Positions 30,801-40,859 are shown, numbered from the stretch's first letter. The stretch: 64,000 bases of DNA from Epithemia pelagica (GCA_946965045.2 OX337232.1:1178001-1242000), one strand, 5' to 3'. The notes: generated by a model from the letters alone, not told the origin. A program made the numbers and translations.

Positions 30801-31272
30801 GTGAAGGTAAAATAGTTGGGACAGATGGAGAACTAGATGGATCGGATGTGGGAATCATACTGAACGCATTTCGATTTTCTTCGATCGGAGTTGACAATAG
30901 CTTTTCCCAAAACCCAAGCACGTCAAATCTCTCTACATGTTCTGGCGAAATCACCTCGCCTTCCTTTTTCAAGTAGTATTCTCTGGTCTTTGTTGTGTCG
31001 ATAAGCTTCCTTCGCTCCTTGTACAGCGGGTTTTCGACAATTCCACGCTCCTCCAGGATTTTTTGTCCTTCAATATGGAGCCTTCGTCGATGAAGTCCGC
31101 GTGGATCACTCAAGAGCCTCCTTTCTTCATTTTCCTCCATCAGTTTCCGTTCCTCCTCAATCCTCGAAATATAGTCTTCATGACTGGTATAGGCATTTAT
31201 GCCGCGAAGGAAAACCAGACCATAAACGACAAGCATCCGTCGGTAAACCTTCAAGTCCTTCATAGGGAACAA
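24825..31272 (-). CDS. Giant secreted/surface LRR protein with Pro-Ser stalk, about 2076 aa, four exons
   Basis: Seen: exon 1 (31272-26301) encodes a hydrophobic signal-like N-terminus (RRMLVVYGLVFLRGINA), a charged region with RIEEERKLMEENEERRLL, then about 1500 residues of P-S-x-x tetrapeptides. Introns at 26300-26216, 25856-25785 and 25489-25430 join exons in frame. The first joins APST to DPPTPVPTPCTVIDF. A cap domain follows (YQNQALEWLCQSD, CTWARLRCD), then leucine-rich repeats (FNNALTGTVPPEL; LFTGTIPSEWG; NRLEGQIPPRLC), then a Cys-rich end (CPLC ... PCCTNPC). No C-terminal membrane helix is visible. Known: diatoms encode many LRR proteins with PSxxPS stalks. Inferred: a surface or wall-associated recognition/adhesion protein held off the cell by the stalk. 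The merge of stalk and LRR exons rests on the in-frame splice; they could be two genes. Confidence 0.78.
25430..25489 (-). other. Intron 3 of the LRR gene
   Basis: 60 nt, GTACGT ... CTCCTAG on the minus strand. Because it is a multiple of three and lacks a stop it is invisible as a frame break, but removal restores the repeat (ALAFIDIEANFY). Confidence 0.6.
25785..25856 (-). other. Intron 2 of the LRR gene
   Basis: 72 nt, GTATGT ... TTTTACAG. Joining gives IDIIDM|FNNALTG, a standard LRR start. Confidence 0.8.
26216..26300 (-). other. Intron 1 of the LRR gene, joining stalk to LRR head
   Basis: 85 nt, GTAAAT ... TTTGACAG. Splicing continues the Pro/Thr-rich frame (APST|DPPTPVPTP). Confidence 0.7.
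28600..30065 (-). repeat. Tandem 240-bp (80-residue) repeat array inside the Pro-Ser stalk
   Basis: The same stretch starting GATGGTTCCATCGA (plus strand) recurs at 28661, 28901, 29141, 29381, 29621 and 29861, exactly 240 bp apart, with few substitutions. Each unit is 20 P-S-x-x tetrads. The surrounding stalk has only the 12-bp periodicity, so this array is a recent expansion. Confidence 0.9.
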
Positions 31273-32453
31273 TCTCGTGGTGGTTGGCCCAATTGATTAG
31301 TGTTGTTTGTTTTTGTGAATTTGGATAATCTTGCTGCACAGAATCTTTCTCCACAACTTTCAACCTTGGGTCATGTATGTCGATCGATTGTTCTGGTATC
31401 TTCTCTGGTCATTGAACACGATACTTCATCAATCTTGCTTCTTGCTTGCTTGTGGGGAAAAATGAAAGTACCCCATCTCATGGATTTCGCTCCTCGCTAA
31501 AGTGGCCCTTTCTGGCTTGCTTGTTTTGGTCATGCATCTTCTAACTCTTCTACCGACTCGTTAACTCATCGTACTTCTAATTAGATAAGCCTACTTAAGG
31601 CCTGACTCGACTGGCGCGAACCTCATCCCCCAGAGGACCCAAAAATTTGCGATCGCCTCATAGAATCAGTCGCGCTTCTACAGACAGTTCACATCTATCA
31701 GAGTTTTTATCAACTCTGCCACAAAATACAATTGACAAGCGGATTCGACATGAATGTTGGGAGATGTGCACACATACATACATTCCCCGACATTTGGAAC
31801 GCATAACGGGCGAGGTAACCATTGATTCGTCGTCGCAGAGGTTACAACCACATGCGTTTGGGGGACTGATCGCAACTGGAACCCTTTTCAAAAATTCTCG
31901 AGAATGGGCATGCAGTCAGAGGCAGGCAAAGAATGACAGCGAACCACGTCCATTTCCCAAATCTTTACCATCGTGTAATGGTGATTTCCAAAAACGAGAA
32001 GTGAGATAACCCAAATCATCAAATATACAGCAGAGCAATCAACTCTACTTCATGAAGCATGCGATCATGTTCTTTGTTTCTCTCTCCATAGAATCAATAA
32101 GCAGACCTACACTTCGCCGTCGGTGCTGTGCTTACGCGACTATTCAAAAAGTCCTGTCTATACAGCAGTAGAAACGAACGAGCTTGTCTGTCGAAACATG
32201 ATTTTTTTCTAGTGCGGATCGAGACTCCACGGTTGCGGACCAGAACTGCATAGTGGGAATGTGAGCTTCCATGCTATAGATTGTAGATTCATTCATCGGA
32301 AGGACAGGTTGTGCCCTTGCCCTTTGGTTGAGAGTGTTTTCCCTGATCACACATCGCGGATTGACAAAAAAATGGATTCGGTCGCGAATCAGCCGCGTGA
32401 ACGGTGACCATCCACTGCCGACTGACACCACCTCATCCTCGACCACTGCGACC
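31273..32453. promoter_or_regulatory. Divergent intergenic region between the LRR gene and the nitroreductase
   Basis: 1.18 kb. Contains the promoters of both flanking genes. Open frames at 31647-32009 (+) and 32144-32521 (-) have no recognisable features. I see no clear regulatory motif. Confidence 0.35.
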
Positions 32454-33355
32454 ATGACGACAGGACACTCTGGAACGGCAGCGCTGTTTCGGGCTCTTGC
32501 ACACTCACGCAAGTCGGCCAACCGGTTTCAGACGGGTCGTTTTATTCCGGCCGAAACGCTCCGCGATGTTCTAGAATCTACGTTGGTACGTAACAACAAC
32601 AACAAGGCATCTTTGGTCATCGTATTGGGCAATCTTCACACTCATGCATGCGCTATCCAATGCAACAGCGAGCGCCGTCGAGCTTCAATTTACAGCCAAC
32701 TCAAGTAGTCATGGTTCAAGATCAAGAGATGAAAGAAAGATTTGCGGACGAAGTTATGCTCGGCGCGGGGAACAAGTACAGAGTACGAGATTGTTCCGCG
32801 CTTGCAGTCTTTTTGGCGGATCTGGAAGCTGGAAAACGGATCCAACGAATATACCAACTCGAACAGACGTGGGGAAAACGCCATCGCAGCTATAGTGCAA
32901 TGATGCCGCTGTATTCGTCGTTTTTGATAGGCGAAGGACATGCCGCAACATTTGCCAAGAATGTCGCTTCTGGGATTCTGTCTCAGTGGAAACCAATGCC
33001 AGTGATTGAATCCGCGCAAGCGTGGAGTTATAAAAACACCTCTTTGTTTATTCAGTCGTACTTGTTCGCTGCAACAAGTCACGATCTTGCAACATCTCCA
33101 ATGGAGGGCTTTGACGCTCGAAGAGCCATGGAAGTGCTTCGTATACCCGACAGGTACTCCATACCAATGGTTGTTGCAACAGGTTATGATTATGAACAAG
33201 ACACGGAGCAGACAAGGACTCCACGCTTGCCTCTCGAAGAATTTGTGTTTCGTGACTCGTTTGGTAATCCATTTACCAGTGGTATCGATGACAGAGAGCG
33301 TCACTCACCGAGTGATGGACAAACGCCTGCATCCCCGCAGTCCAAACTGACCTAA
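32454..33355 (+). CDS. Nitroreductase-family flavoprotein, about 272 aa, two exons
   Basis: Seen: exon 1 (32454-32585) gives SANRFQTGRFIPAETLRDVLESTL. The intron at 32586-32668 (GTACGT ... CAACAG) joins in frame to RAPSSFNLQPTQVVMVQDQE, the family's APS..N.QP flavin-binding segment. The C-terminus has SPMEGFD and LRIPDRYSIPMVVATGY. Known: these FMN enzymes reduce nitro compounds, quinones or similar acceptors with NAD(P)H. ATG 32454 is the first Met in frame; about 14 residues precede the conserved block. There is no obvious targeting peptide, so it is probably cytosolic. It lies 0.6 kb from a quinone reductase gene (33943) on the same strand. Both are flavin oxidoreductases, which may be coincidence. 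Confidence 0.85.
32586..32668 (+). other. Intron of the nitroreductase gene
   Basis: 83 nt, GTACGT donor, CAACAG acceptor. Its removal rebuilds the conserved STL|RAPSSFNLQP segment. Confidence 0.85.
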
Positions 33356-33477
33356 GAAGAGTCTTAATGTATTTGATAGACGAATAAGTCATAGAAGATG
33401 TACGGATTACGGATGCTGACGAGTTTAGAGCTACAATAGGAGACTTTCACCACAGAGGTACCTGCCTAGTTCGCGAT

Positions 33478-33852
33478 CTACAAGCGACTTGCTTCCGGAT
33501 AACGACACGCGGACGGACCAGGAACGATTCTACAATACGCGCGCTGACCATACACTCGTTGGAATTCAATCGATCTCCGAGTTCGATTGTACTTCTCCAT
33601 AACATTGTACAGACGCGTGTCCACATGCGCGCGCGTTGGGCTCACCATGTTCATGTTCAGGAAATCAATCCCGATCTCCAAGTTCGATTTTGTGAGAAGC
33701 CAAGGATCGATGGATGACCTCCTGAGTTCCATTGAATTCGATGGACCATCCTGATATCTTTCCAACGTGTATCCGCAATCGTTGCCGGGTGCAATCATCC
33801 GATCTCCCATGAGATTTGAGAGATGTACGTTGGTGGAGGTTTGGCTTTCCAT
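33478..33852 (-). CDS. Small unrecognised ORF, 124 aa, divergent from the quinone reductase gene
   Basis: Seen: ATG at 33852 and 124 codons with a balanced composition (RYQDGPSNSMELRRSS, IGIDFLNMNMVSP). There is no signal peptide, membrane helix or known motif. Its ATG lies only 90 bp from the ATG of the gene at 33943 on the other strand. It may be a real small gene sharing a bidirectional promoter, or a chance frame. Confidence 0.25.
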   Translation of the reverse strand: MESQTSTNVHLSNLMGDRMIAPGNDCGYTLERYQDGPSNSMELRRSSIDPWLLTKSNLEIGIDFLNMNMVSPTRAHVDTRLYNVMEKYNRTRRSIEFQRVYGQRAYCRIVPGPSACRYPEASRL

Positions 33853-33942
33853 TATCTACAATCTCATAAATTTGTAGTGGTCTCTCACGACAACAACAAC
33901 AAGAACAAGCGTAAAGAAATCAAACGCCCTTGAACGACAACC

Positions 33943-34611
33943 ATGAACTTGAAAGCCACTTCTCAGACCAGCCGCATTCTCAAGAATGTGTTTATTATCA
34001 ACGCCCACCACCAGTACCCATTCTCTCAGGGGAAGCTCAACGCTGCCATGGTCGACAAAGCTACGACTCATTTGGTCTCCAAGGGCTATCAAGTCAAGAC
34101 GTCCATGACGCAACAGGTCGACTCGTGCAATGTCGATGAGGAAATTGAAAAGCACATGTGGGCCGATGTCGTCTTGTTGCAAAGTCCCGTGAATTGGATG
34201 GAAATGCCCTGGTCCTTCAAAAAGTACATGGACCTTGTGTACACGGCCGGAATGGACGGTCGTTTGTGTCAGGGAGATGGTCGCTCACGACAAGATCCGC
34301 TCAAGCAATACGGCACGGGTGGAAGTTTGAACGGTTCCAAATACATGATGTCTTTGACTTTCAATGCACCCAAGGATTCCTTTGATGATTCGAATCAAGT
34401 CTTGTTTCAAGGAAAGAGTGTGGATGATTTGATGTTTCCGATGCATTGCAACTTTCAGTTCTTCGGAATGGAGCCATTGGAGACCTTTGCCTGCTTTGAT
34501 GTCATGAAGAACCCTGACATTGAAAACGACTTTGTTCGTTTTGAAGCTCATCTCGATCGTAACTTTGCTCCTGTTTCCAAGGCGGAAGAAGATGGTTCCC
34601 CCTCCAACTAA
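33943..34611 (+). CDS. MdaB-like NAD(P)H:quinone oxidoreductase (flavodoxin-like fold), 222 aa
   Basis: Seen: [19 protein letters not shown] at the N-terminus (a beta strand then phosphate-binding loop of the flavodoxin-like fold), [22 protein letters not shown], then [37 protein letters not shown] and [10 protein letters not shown]. Known: MdaB (modulator of drug activity B) and related quinone reductases use FAD and NADPH for two-electron reduction of quinones. Motif order and length (about 200 aa) match. No intron and no targeting peptide; probably cytosolic, antioxidant. A signal-less quinone reductase next to a nitroreductase suggests but does not prove a shared detoxification role. Confidence 0.88.
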   Translation: MNLKATSQTSRILKNVFIINAHHQYPFSQGKLNAAMVDKATTHLVSKGYQVKTSMTQQVDSCNVDEEIEKHMWADVVLLQSPVNWMEMPWSFKKYMDLVYTAGMDGRLCQGDGRSRQDPLKQYGTGGSLNGSKYMMSLTFNAPKDSFDDSNQVLFQGKSVDDLMFPMHCNFQFFGMEPLETFACFDVMKNPDIENDFVRFEAHLDRNFAPVSKAEEDGSPSN

Positions 34612-35052
34612 AAGAAGACAGATGAGGCACTGCGTGATACTCCGATCAAAAATGAATTAAAGTAATAAGGTGGACCAATACCATGGCCAACTTCACGCTA
34701 AAGTCTGAGCAGTAGCATAGATAGGATGCCATTCGTACCAAAAGGTTTCTCCTTTCAGGATTCTGACAACTCGCCTGTTTGAAGCGCTGAAATACTCAGT
34801 GCTTAAGTCTTTGTCAACGCTAAAAGGAAAAGCTGCAAGCAGAACTTGAGAGCTGAAAAACATTGATCAGATAAAATCAACAGAAGATCCCGCTCGACTC
34901 CTCAAGCCAGAATGAGAACCGAGTGCGTCAGCGCCCAGCAGTCTAAAGTTGATTGTTGCCTCCCACGGTGAAAAAGTTCGAATCGTGTAATACTTGCGTT
35001 CTTGAAATGCGGCTTCGTTCTTTTCTGTACTTGGCCTCGTGTTGGAGAATGA
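34612..35052. other. Intergenic between two convergent genes
   Basis: 440 bp of 3' flanks. Nothing recognised. Confidence 0.4.
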
Positions 35053-37080
35053 CTAAACTTGCTTCTGTCGGGGTGGCCGCGATCGAGCTACGGCGACAGT
35101 CTTATCGCTTTTCTTGCTCCCCACGGTCCAATGGGCAAGATTCATTTGTTCAGCCACATAGTGGATTAATTTGCGGCGACGTCGACCCATTCCGGTGGGG
35201 AACACCAAGACACTCTCGTTCGAAGCACTTGTTGTCACGTCGAGCTTGGGCGGAGGACTGTGGCCAACTTTGGTTGTACTCACCGGAACCACTAAAGACT
35301 GATTCAAAAAGTCAGAAATTTTCCCACGAATCTCATCCTTTTCTTCGGGCGTCCAATCTATGGCAACACGCTCCTGTGAGTACTGTGTATTGACTTGCCG
35401 AGTTTCGTTTGCGCCGACAATGGCGTCGTCTCTTGTTTTGGTGGACTTCGATTCTTCGCAAGACAAAAACAAGTGTTCTTTGGTCGCATCTAAATCAACC
35501 AGACATGCGGGGTTGGGGGATAACCAAGAAGAATCCTTGCCAATGTCCTTTTCGTTCACATTGCTCGGTTTCCACGCCAACACAATATCATTCTTGGGCG
35601 AGGCATCCCAAGGCTCCATACGCGTCAAGGCCGTGGTATAACCATACTCTTCTTGTAGAAACAATCGTCGATCCGTTTCAAGCAAAGCCTTGGCCGTGCG
35701 ACGCGTTGCCCCTGCAAACGATTTTTTGCCGTTATTGATACTTGCCTGCTGTGTCATCAACGTCGTCGACTCTCCATAATCGGCAGCCTTGACAAGCGAG
35801 TTCCAATCTTCCTCCTTGACAAAATCCCCGCCATTCGTTTGGAAGCTCTCAAGAGACTTTTCTTGGTGTTGTGGATTGTCTTGGCTACTGCGATGCGTAA
35901 GGACCGTTTGGAATAGTCTGGACTGAGGATACGTCACAGTTGGTTTATTTTGCCCCGTCGCTTGCCAAACGTAGGGATTTTTACGTTTCCGGTTCAACTT
36001 TCCCACGCAACAGGGACAAAAGACCAATGCCGTGGCCTGTATTTGACCACATGTGCGTAAGGCAACATCTGTAGCCTCACCGCATAAATGCAAGGCAATC
36101 CCGACGTCAACCTTCAAGTCTTCGTTTCCTGGATTTCGCAGATAATCTCCAAATGCCTCAACAGATCCAGGAAAGGTAAACAGATTGGGAATGGATGTGG
36201 TCTCTAAGCACGAATATGAGCACCTATGATGTTCAGATGAATCAGAGGGGCGATGCGAGTCGTCATTGCGTCGTTGATTCTGTGTATCCATCTGTTGGTC
36301 ATTGTGCTTGTCCAGGATAGTGGAGGGATAAGATAAAGACTGCGAGTCTTTGTGAGTGGGCTCGTTCTCATCCCTTGTTTGTTGTCGTCGCTTTGCTTTG
36401 ACTTTTAACAGATCGAGTGCTTGCTTGCTCAAATCCACAACAATTACACGGCAGCGGGGTACCAAACACGCCAAAGGAATGGCCAAATGTCCCGACCCCC
36501 CTCCAAAATCCACCAAAGTGGCGTCCCACCTTTGTTCCTTGGTGGTGAGCTGTAATGATTCATCCCTTTGTTGCTTTGATGAAACATCTCGAGCATCGGA
36601 ACAATTCATTGGAGGCATGTTGTCACAACCGGGTACCGGTTCTTCATTTCCACGAGTAGGGACATCCTCCTTGTCACGGCCGTCCTCTTTTGGGTGGTCC
36701 GTCACAAGGACTGTGCGAAATAGCAAGGCCAATATGCATTGGAGCATAGAACGCAATTGATCCTGCTTCCGTCGAGCCCGTACAGGATTGGCAATCTGAC
36801 CAGCCAATGTACCTTCCACTCCTTCCACGACATACTCACCCAATACTGAACCGCGCCACAGTTTTGTTGTATCTTTATGGTTGTTGTTGTTGTTGCTTGG
36901 TCGAGTGGAGGGGGATGACAACGACACGGACTTCATGGATCCGTCTCCATTGGTGCAAGGTTGGCAAAATGGTTCTACTACTAGGCCTGTTGTAGCTGTG
37001 GTGGTAGTGGGCAGTAATGGAAGATGCGAGTACTCAATGACAATTTCGGGTTTCATCAAAAGCGATTTCACTGTTCTCAT
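35053..37080 (-). CDS. GSTCD-like Rossmann methyltransferase-domain protein, 675 aa
   Basis: Seen: a SAM-binding motif LVDFGGGSGHLAIPLA near residue 190 with a downstream acidic strand end (VIVVDLSKQ), then ALHLCGEATDVAL near 330 and a CPCCVGKL site near 355. The C-terminal parts are LLETDRRLFLQEEYGYTTALTRMEP and SPKNDIVLAWKP. Known: the methyltransferase-like domain of GSTCD (glutathione S-transferase C-terminal domain-containing protein) has the same series: FG/CSGGGHVG, ALHACGVATD, CPCC, GY....MEP...SPKN. Its substrate is not established. Odd: the thioredoxin/GST part of animal GSTCD is not evident, and long low-complexity inserts (residues about 230-290) plus a C-terminal extension with a second acidic/basic region make it long. 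One exon, ATG at 37080. Confidence 0.75.
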   Translation of the reverse strand: MRTVKSLLMKPEIVIEYSHLPLLPTTTTATTGLVVEPFCQPCTNGDGSMKSVSLSSPSTRPSNNNNNHKDTTKLWRGSVLGEYVVEGVEGTLAGQIANPVRARRKQDQLRSMLQCILALLFRTVLVTDHPKEDGRDKEDVPTRGNEEPVPGCDNMPPMNCSDARDVSSKQQRDESLQLTTKEQRWDATLVDFGGGSGHLAIPLACLVPRCRVIVVDLSKQALDLLKVKAKRRQQTRDENEPTHKDSQSLSYPSTILDKHNDQQMDTQNQRRNDDSHRPSDSSEHHRCSYSCLETTSIPNLFTFPGSVEAFGDYLRNPGNEDLKVDVGIALHLCGEATDVALRTCGQIQATALVFCPCCVGKLNRKRKNPYVWQATGQNKPTVTYPQSRLFQTVLTHRSSQDNPQHQEKSLESFQTNGGDFVKEEDWNSLVKAADYGESTTLMTQQASINNGKKSFAGATRRTAKALLETDRRLFLQEEYGYTTALTRMEPWDASPKNDIVLAWKPSNVNEKDIGKDSSWLSPNPACLVDLDATKEHLFLSCEESKSTKTRDDAIVGANETRQVNTQYSQERVAIDWTPEEKDEIRGKISDFLNQSLVVPVSTTKVGHSPPPKLDVTTSASNESVLVFPTGMGRRRRKLIHYVAEQMNLAHWTVGSKKSDKTVAVARSRPPRQKQV

Positions 37081-37584
37081 GCAATACAGATTTCAAATAA
37101 ACAAAAAAAATCAGGGAGAAAATCAAAAGAGAGTATGATGAGTCCACTTTCCTTGCTCGTTCCATTGACCTGGATAGTGTATGATGAGTCCATTTTCTTT
37201 GCTTTTTCCATTTAAATGGATAGTGATGTCACTGAAGGACTATGATGTATGGTGCCTCTACTGAAAAAAACACGGACACGGCGACTCACCGACACGTTCA
37301 AAGTGCTTGAGCTGTACTCCACTCACGCCCACTTCGACCGTCGCATTCTTGCTCCTTCCTGATATAGACATGCGTGCATTTGCTTCTTCTGTTCTTTATC
37401 TTATCTACTTCTCTCTCTCTTGAACTTGCCGAATGGTGTGGACAATGGACTCGCTTTGTGTTGCCGCTCATGTCATTAGCGATCTATGTGCGACTCATTA
37501 CCGTCGGAGGATGGAAAGACCGCGTCCGTGCCTCATTCCCATTTTATCACTGTCGTTTCTGTCAGACAGCAAAGAAGAACAACC
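37081..37584. promoter_or_regulatory. Divergent promoter between the GSTCD-like gene and CWC15
   Basis: 504 bp between head-to-head genes. A 46-bp block beginning GTATGATGAGTCCA is duplicated in tandem (37133-37178 and 37179-37224) with several substitutions. Confidence 0.5.
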
Positions 37585-38352
37585 ATGACGACAGCACATC
37601 GTCCGACCTGGAAAGCGGCCGTAGGGAAAGCCAATGAAGGAGGCTGGACGGCTGGCGGGGCAGCTTCCACACAACAATCGGCTTTGGATGCGCCGGGTCA
37701 ATTGTCCTTGAAACTCCGAGCCAAACCTGTCGATCGAAAAAAGGCCTTGAAAGAATCTCTGCTCGCCTTGGAAGAAGCCGAACAACAGCAACAAGCAGAT
37801 GGTGGTGGTGGTGGAAGAAATAGCCATTCCTTTCAAAAATCTCCCCAGCTGGAATATGGCAAACAAGAACGATTATTTTTAACCGAAACGGCCAGTAGGA
37901 CGAAACAAAGCGAAGAAGAGGAAGATGGAAAAATAAAAGCACACGGCAAAGGAGAAGAAGAGGATTCGAGTGACGAGGAAAGTGATTTAGATGCAGATGA
38001 TGATGATGACGAAGATGGTTCGGATGATGATGATGACGACGATGATGATGATGATGAAGAGGCCTTGCAAGCAGAATTGGCCAAAATTCGAGCCGAACGA
38101 GAAGAAGTGCGACGTCAAGAAGCAGAAAAAGAGCAAGCGCAAGACGAGGAATCGGCGCTCGTGGGGAATCCCTTGTTAACGGGAGAAGGGGTAGTAGGCG
38201 GATCCGCCGTAGGAAAACGCCGTCGTCGATGGAATGACGATGTCGTCTTTCGGAATCAAGCCAAGGGTGAACCGAAACCCAAAAAGCGTTTCATCAATGA
38301 TACCGTGCGCAATGATTTCCATAAAAGATTTCTCAACAAGTTCATTCGATAG
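37585..38352 (+). CDS. CWC15: Spliceosome-associated protein CWC15 (Cwf15), 255 aa
   Basis: Seen: N-terminus MTTAHRPTWKAAVGKANEGG, the invariant Cwf15 opening. The middle has a long Asp/Glu run (residues about 130-165) and a charged coiled coil (LAKIRAEREEVRRQEAEKE). The C-terminus is RRWNDDVVFRNQAKGEPKPKKRFINDTVRNDFHKRF. Known: CWC15 belongs to the Prp19-associated (NTC-related) proteins of the catalytic spliceosome; the WDDDVVFKNQA....RF.NDT.R..FH.KF tail is diagnostic. ATG 37585 was chosen because the conserved protein starts there; the frame extends upstream without need. The nucleus is the expected location. A second splicing factor gene, U5-40K-like, sits at the window's left edge but is not linked. 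Confidence 0.93.
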   Translation: MTTAHRPTWKAAVGKANEGGWTAGGAASTQQSALDAPGQLSLKLRAKPVDRKKALKESLLALEEAEQQQQADGGGGGRNSHSFQKSPQLEYGKQERLFLTETASRTKQSEEEEDGKIKAHGKGEEEDSSDEESDLDADDDDDEDGSDDDDDDDDDDDEEALQAELAKIRAEREEVRRQEAEKEQAQDEESALVGNPLLTGEGVVGGSAVGKRRRRWNDDVVFRNQAKGEPKPKKRFINDTVRNDFHKRFLNKFIR

Positions 38353-38894
38353 GCCCAGCTAGTGTCTTTGCATACATAAGATGGATTTTCGCTCAATGTA
38401 ATTCATGTTTATGGTTCCTTGTCCTCTCCTACCCAATAGGATCCATTCGTACCATCAAATTTGTCTCTTCAAGTCGGATGATCTGATCTACTTGAATTCG
38501 GCATGTGTTTATGGTTTTACCCGCGGGAATATGTTACCGTAAAAGATAGAGCATCACTCAGAGAGTCCAATTTTTACATCTACATGAAATACAAGTTGCT
38601 CTTTAATTGCACATCGGCGCACTATGAAACGGAAATGTTCGTTCTAAAAGTATCGACAGTTGCAAGTTTCCTCTCCGTCGAAAGAGCCCCAAGGTCTACA
38701 ACGTCTGACGGGTGCACAAGTGACGTGTCTTTTACCCAGTGCCATGGCCAAACATAGTGCTTTCCTCAATTCAGAAGGAAGAGATGGAGGGTCACTATGA
38801 TTTCCTGAGGAATGATCCTGGTATGCCCGTTTGAAAATACACATCATTCTTTCTTCATAACAGGAAGGCCAGCACCCATTCAGGTGACAGAGAT
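38353..38894. other. Intergenic between convergent CWC15 and Obg genes
   Basis: 542 bp. Nothing recognised beyond 3' flanks. Confidence 0.4.
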
Positions 38895-40859
38895 TCATGG
38901 TCTTACGGAAAATTCTTCCTCATCGTCATCCTGTCCATCCGATACCCAAACGTCATCTCCTTCTTCCAATTGGAAATCTGCAAAGTCCAGGCTGAACTCG
39001 TCGTCGTCGTCATTCTTGTCATCGAATTCCAACAAATCCCAGTCTTCTTCGTCCCCAAACCCTTCCAGCTCTTGTGTATCGATATCCAAAAACCCTCCTT
39101 GGACAAAGGGACGCCAGGCGGGAGGTTTAGTCTCCTGGTTGTCACCTTTTCTGGCCTTGGTTTGCGGTGACCCACCCTGCAATTCGGCTTCACTAAACCG
39201 GATTTCATCTTCTTCCAACAGTTCGGGTGGAATGTAGGGATTCTTTTGTCCAGGCGAAAACTCAAAGTCATAGGTCCCAATCATGATTAGATCACCGTCC
39301 GTCGCACCACGACGAAGGAGTTCATCACTGATTCCCAAAGCCTCCAGTTGCCGACCAAAGCGTTCGACTGCTTCGGGGTATTCCCAATGCGTCATTTTGG
39401 CCACTTGTTCCATATACTGTCCAGAAATACGCCACTGATTCGGATAAGAAGGATCAGATTGTATTTCGTAGTCATCGGCATCGTAATCCAAACCCGCCTT
39501 GGACAAATCTACTTCGGCCAAGGCCGGCAAATCAGGTTCCGGTTGTGCCGATACAAATTTCCGCAAACGACTCATGAGCTCGGATACGTTCTGTGTTGTG
39601 GCGGCCGAAATGGACAAGACCCTCGTGTGCCCCGAAGCCTCCCGTAATTGTTGCAGGAGTTCTGTTTCTCGTTCCTGTACTTCTGGCACATCCATCTTAT
39701 TGAGGACAACCACCTGTGGTTTCTGAGCCAAAAATTCATCATAGTCTTTCAACTCTTGGTTAATCACATGGAAATCACCAATCGGATCTTCGGCCGTCCC
39801 ATCCACGACATGTAACAATACTCTACACCGTTGGACATGCCTCAAAAAGGCCAACCCCATGCCTGCTCCATGAGCGGCTCCTTCAATCAACCCAGGAATA
39901 TCGCACAAGACCAATCCAGCACCTTGACCCAAATCGCAGACACCCAAATTGGGAACAATGGTGGTAAAGGGATAGTTGGCAATCTTGGGTCGAGCGGCCG
40001 ACGCAGCCGCCAAGAGCGTCGATTTGCCCGCGTTGGGTTTTCCCAGAAATCCCACATCCGCTACCAACCGTAATTCCATGGACAGCCACCGTCGTGCTCC
40101 CGGTTCTCCTCGCTCGGCTAATTTGGGTGCTGTCCGACGAGCTGTCAAAAAGGCCGCGTTGCCTCGACCACCGCGGCCACCCTTGGCAACCAATACGGTT
40201 TGTCCTGGTTCCCGCAATTCCCCAGCCAAACGCTGTGTATGCAACTCACGTATGACTGTACCAGGAGGAGCACGAATGTAAATATTGGAACCCGAGGAGC
40301 CATCCTTATTTTTGCCCAGGCCATTGCGCCCCTTGGCGGCCCGTACATGGACGCGTTGTCGAAGGGGCATGAGAGTATTGAGTGTTTCGTCACAAACCAA
40401 GTACACCGATCCACCGCGTCCACCACGACCGCCATTGGGACCACCTCGTGCCTCTCCCTTTTCGCGACGAAAGGCGACACAACCCGTTCCACCGTCGCCG
40501 CCCTGCACATGAATGCGTGCCGTATCAAAAAATTTCCATTCAGGATCATCGTTCTTGTTGTTGTTCGGATTCTTGGACGACATGCGCGAAGCAAACGCCT
40601 TGTCAGCATCAAACACGTCTGGTTGCTGCGACAACGACATGGGTCCCACCGTGAACCGGCCTGGATACTGTCGACGTTCCAACGAAAGATTGTCTCTCGA
40701 TGAAATCGAATTCGAACTGTCGTTGGTATATGGAATAAAAGCATGTACAGTCATCGACATCGACCAGAGAAAGGCCACTGCTAAATAAAAGATCTTCCAT
40801 GGCGAAATGTGGATCCCTGACACGGTTGACAACGGCCTATGATTTATCATTATCATCAT
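38895..40859 (-). CDS. Plastid-targeted Obg GTPase, 654 aa
   Basis: Seen: signal peptide (FYLAVAFLWSMSMTVHA) followed immediately by F-I-P, the diatom plastid 'ASAFAP'-like site at residues 40/41. The Obg fold has glycine-rich repeats (VQGGDGGTG, GGPNGGRGGRGG). G motifs: GKPNAGKS (273-280), DIPG (320), NKMD (387-390) and SISA. An OCT domain (QWRISGQYMEQVAKMTHWEYPEAVERF) follows, and an acidic tail (EEDEIRF ... DDDEEEF) ends the protein. Known: chloroplast Obg (ObgC/CPSAR1) assists plastid ribosome assembly and thylakoid/envelope function. Start ATG at 40859; a second candidate Met follows two codons later. No intron. All catalytic motifs are present, so it should be active. Confidence 0.93.
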   Translation of the reverse strand: MMIMINHRPLSTVSGIHISPWKIFYLAVAFLWSMSMTVHAFIPYTNDSSNSISSRDNLSLERRQYPGRFTVGPMSLSQQPDVFDADKAFASRMSSKNPNNNKNDDPEWKFFDTARIHVQGGDGGTGCVAFRREKGEARGGPNGGRGGRGGSVYLVCDETLNTLMPLRQRVHVRAAKGRNGLGKNKDGSSGSNIYIRAPPGTVIRELHTQRLAGELREPGQTVLVAKGGRGGRGNAAFLTARRTAPKLAERGEPGARRWLSMELRLVADVGFLGKPNAGKSTLLAAASAARPKIANYPFTTIVPNLGVCDLGQGAGLVLCDIPGLIEGAAHGAGMGLAFLRHVQRCRVLLHVVDGTAEDPIGDFHVINQELKDYDEFLAQKPQVVVLNKMDVPEVQERETELLQQLREASGHTRVLSISAATTQNVSELMSRLRKFVSAQPEPDLPALAEVDLSKAGLDYDADDYEIQSDPSYPNQWRISGQYMEQVAKMTHWEYPEAVERFGRQLEALGISDELLRRGATDGDLIMIGTYDFEFSPGQKNPYIPPELLEEDEIRFSEAELQGGSPQTKARKGDNQETKPPAWRPFVQGGFLDIDTQELEGFGDEEDWDLLEFDDKNDDDDEFSLDFADFQLEEGDDVWVSDGQDDDEEEFSVRP

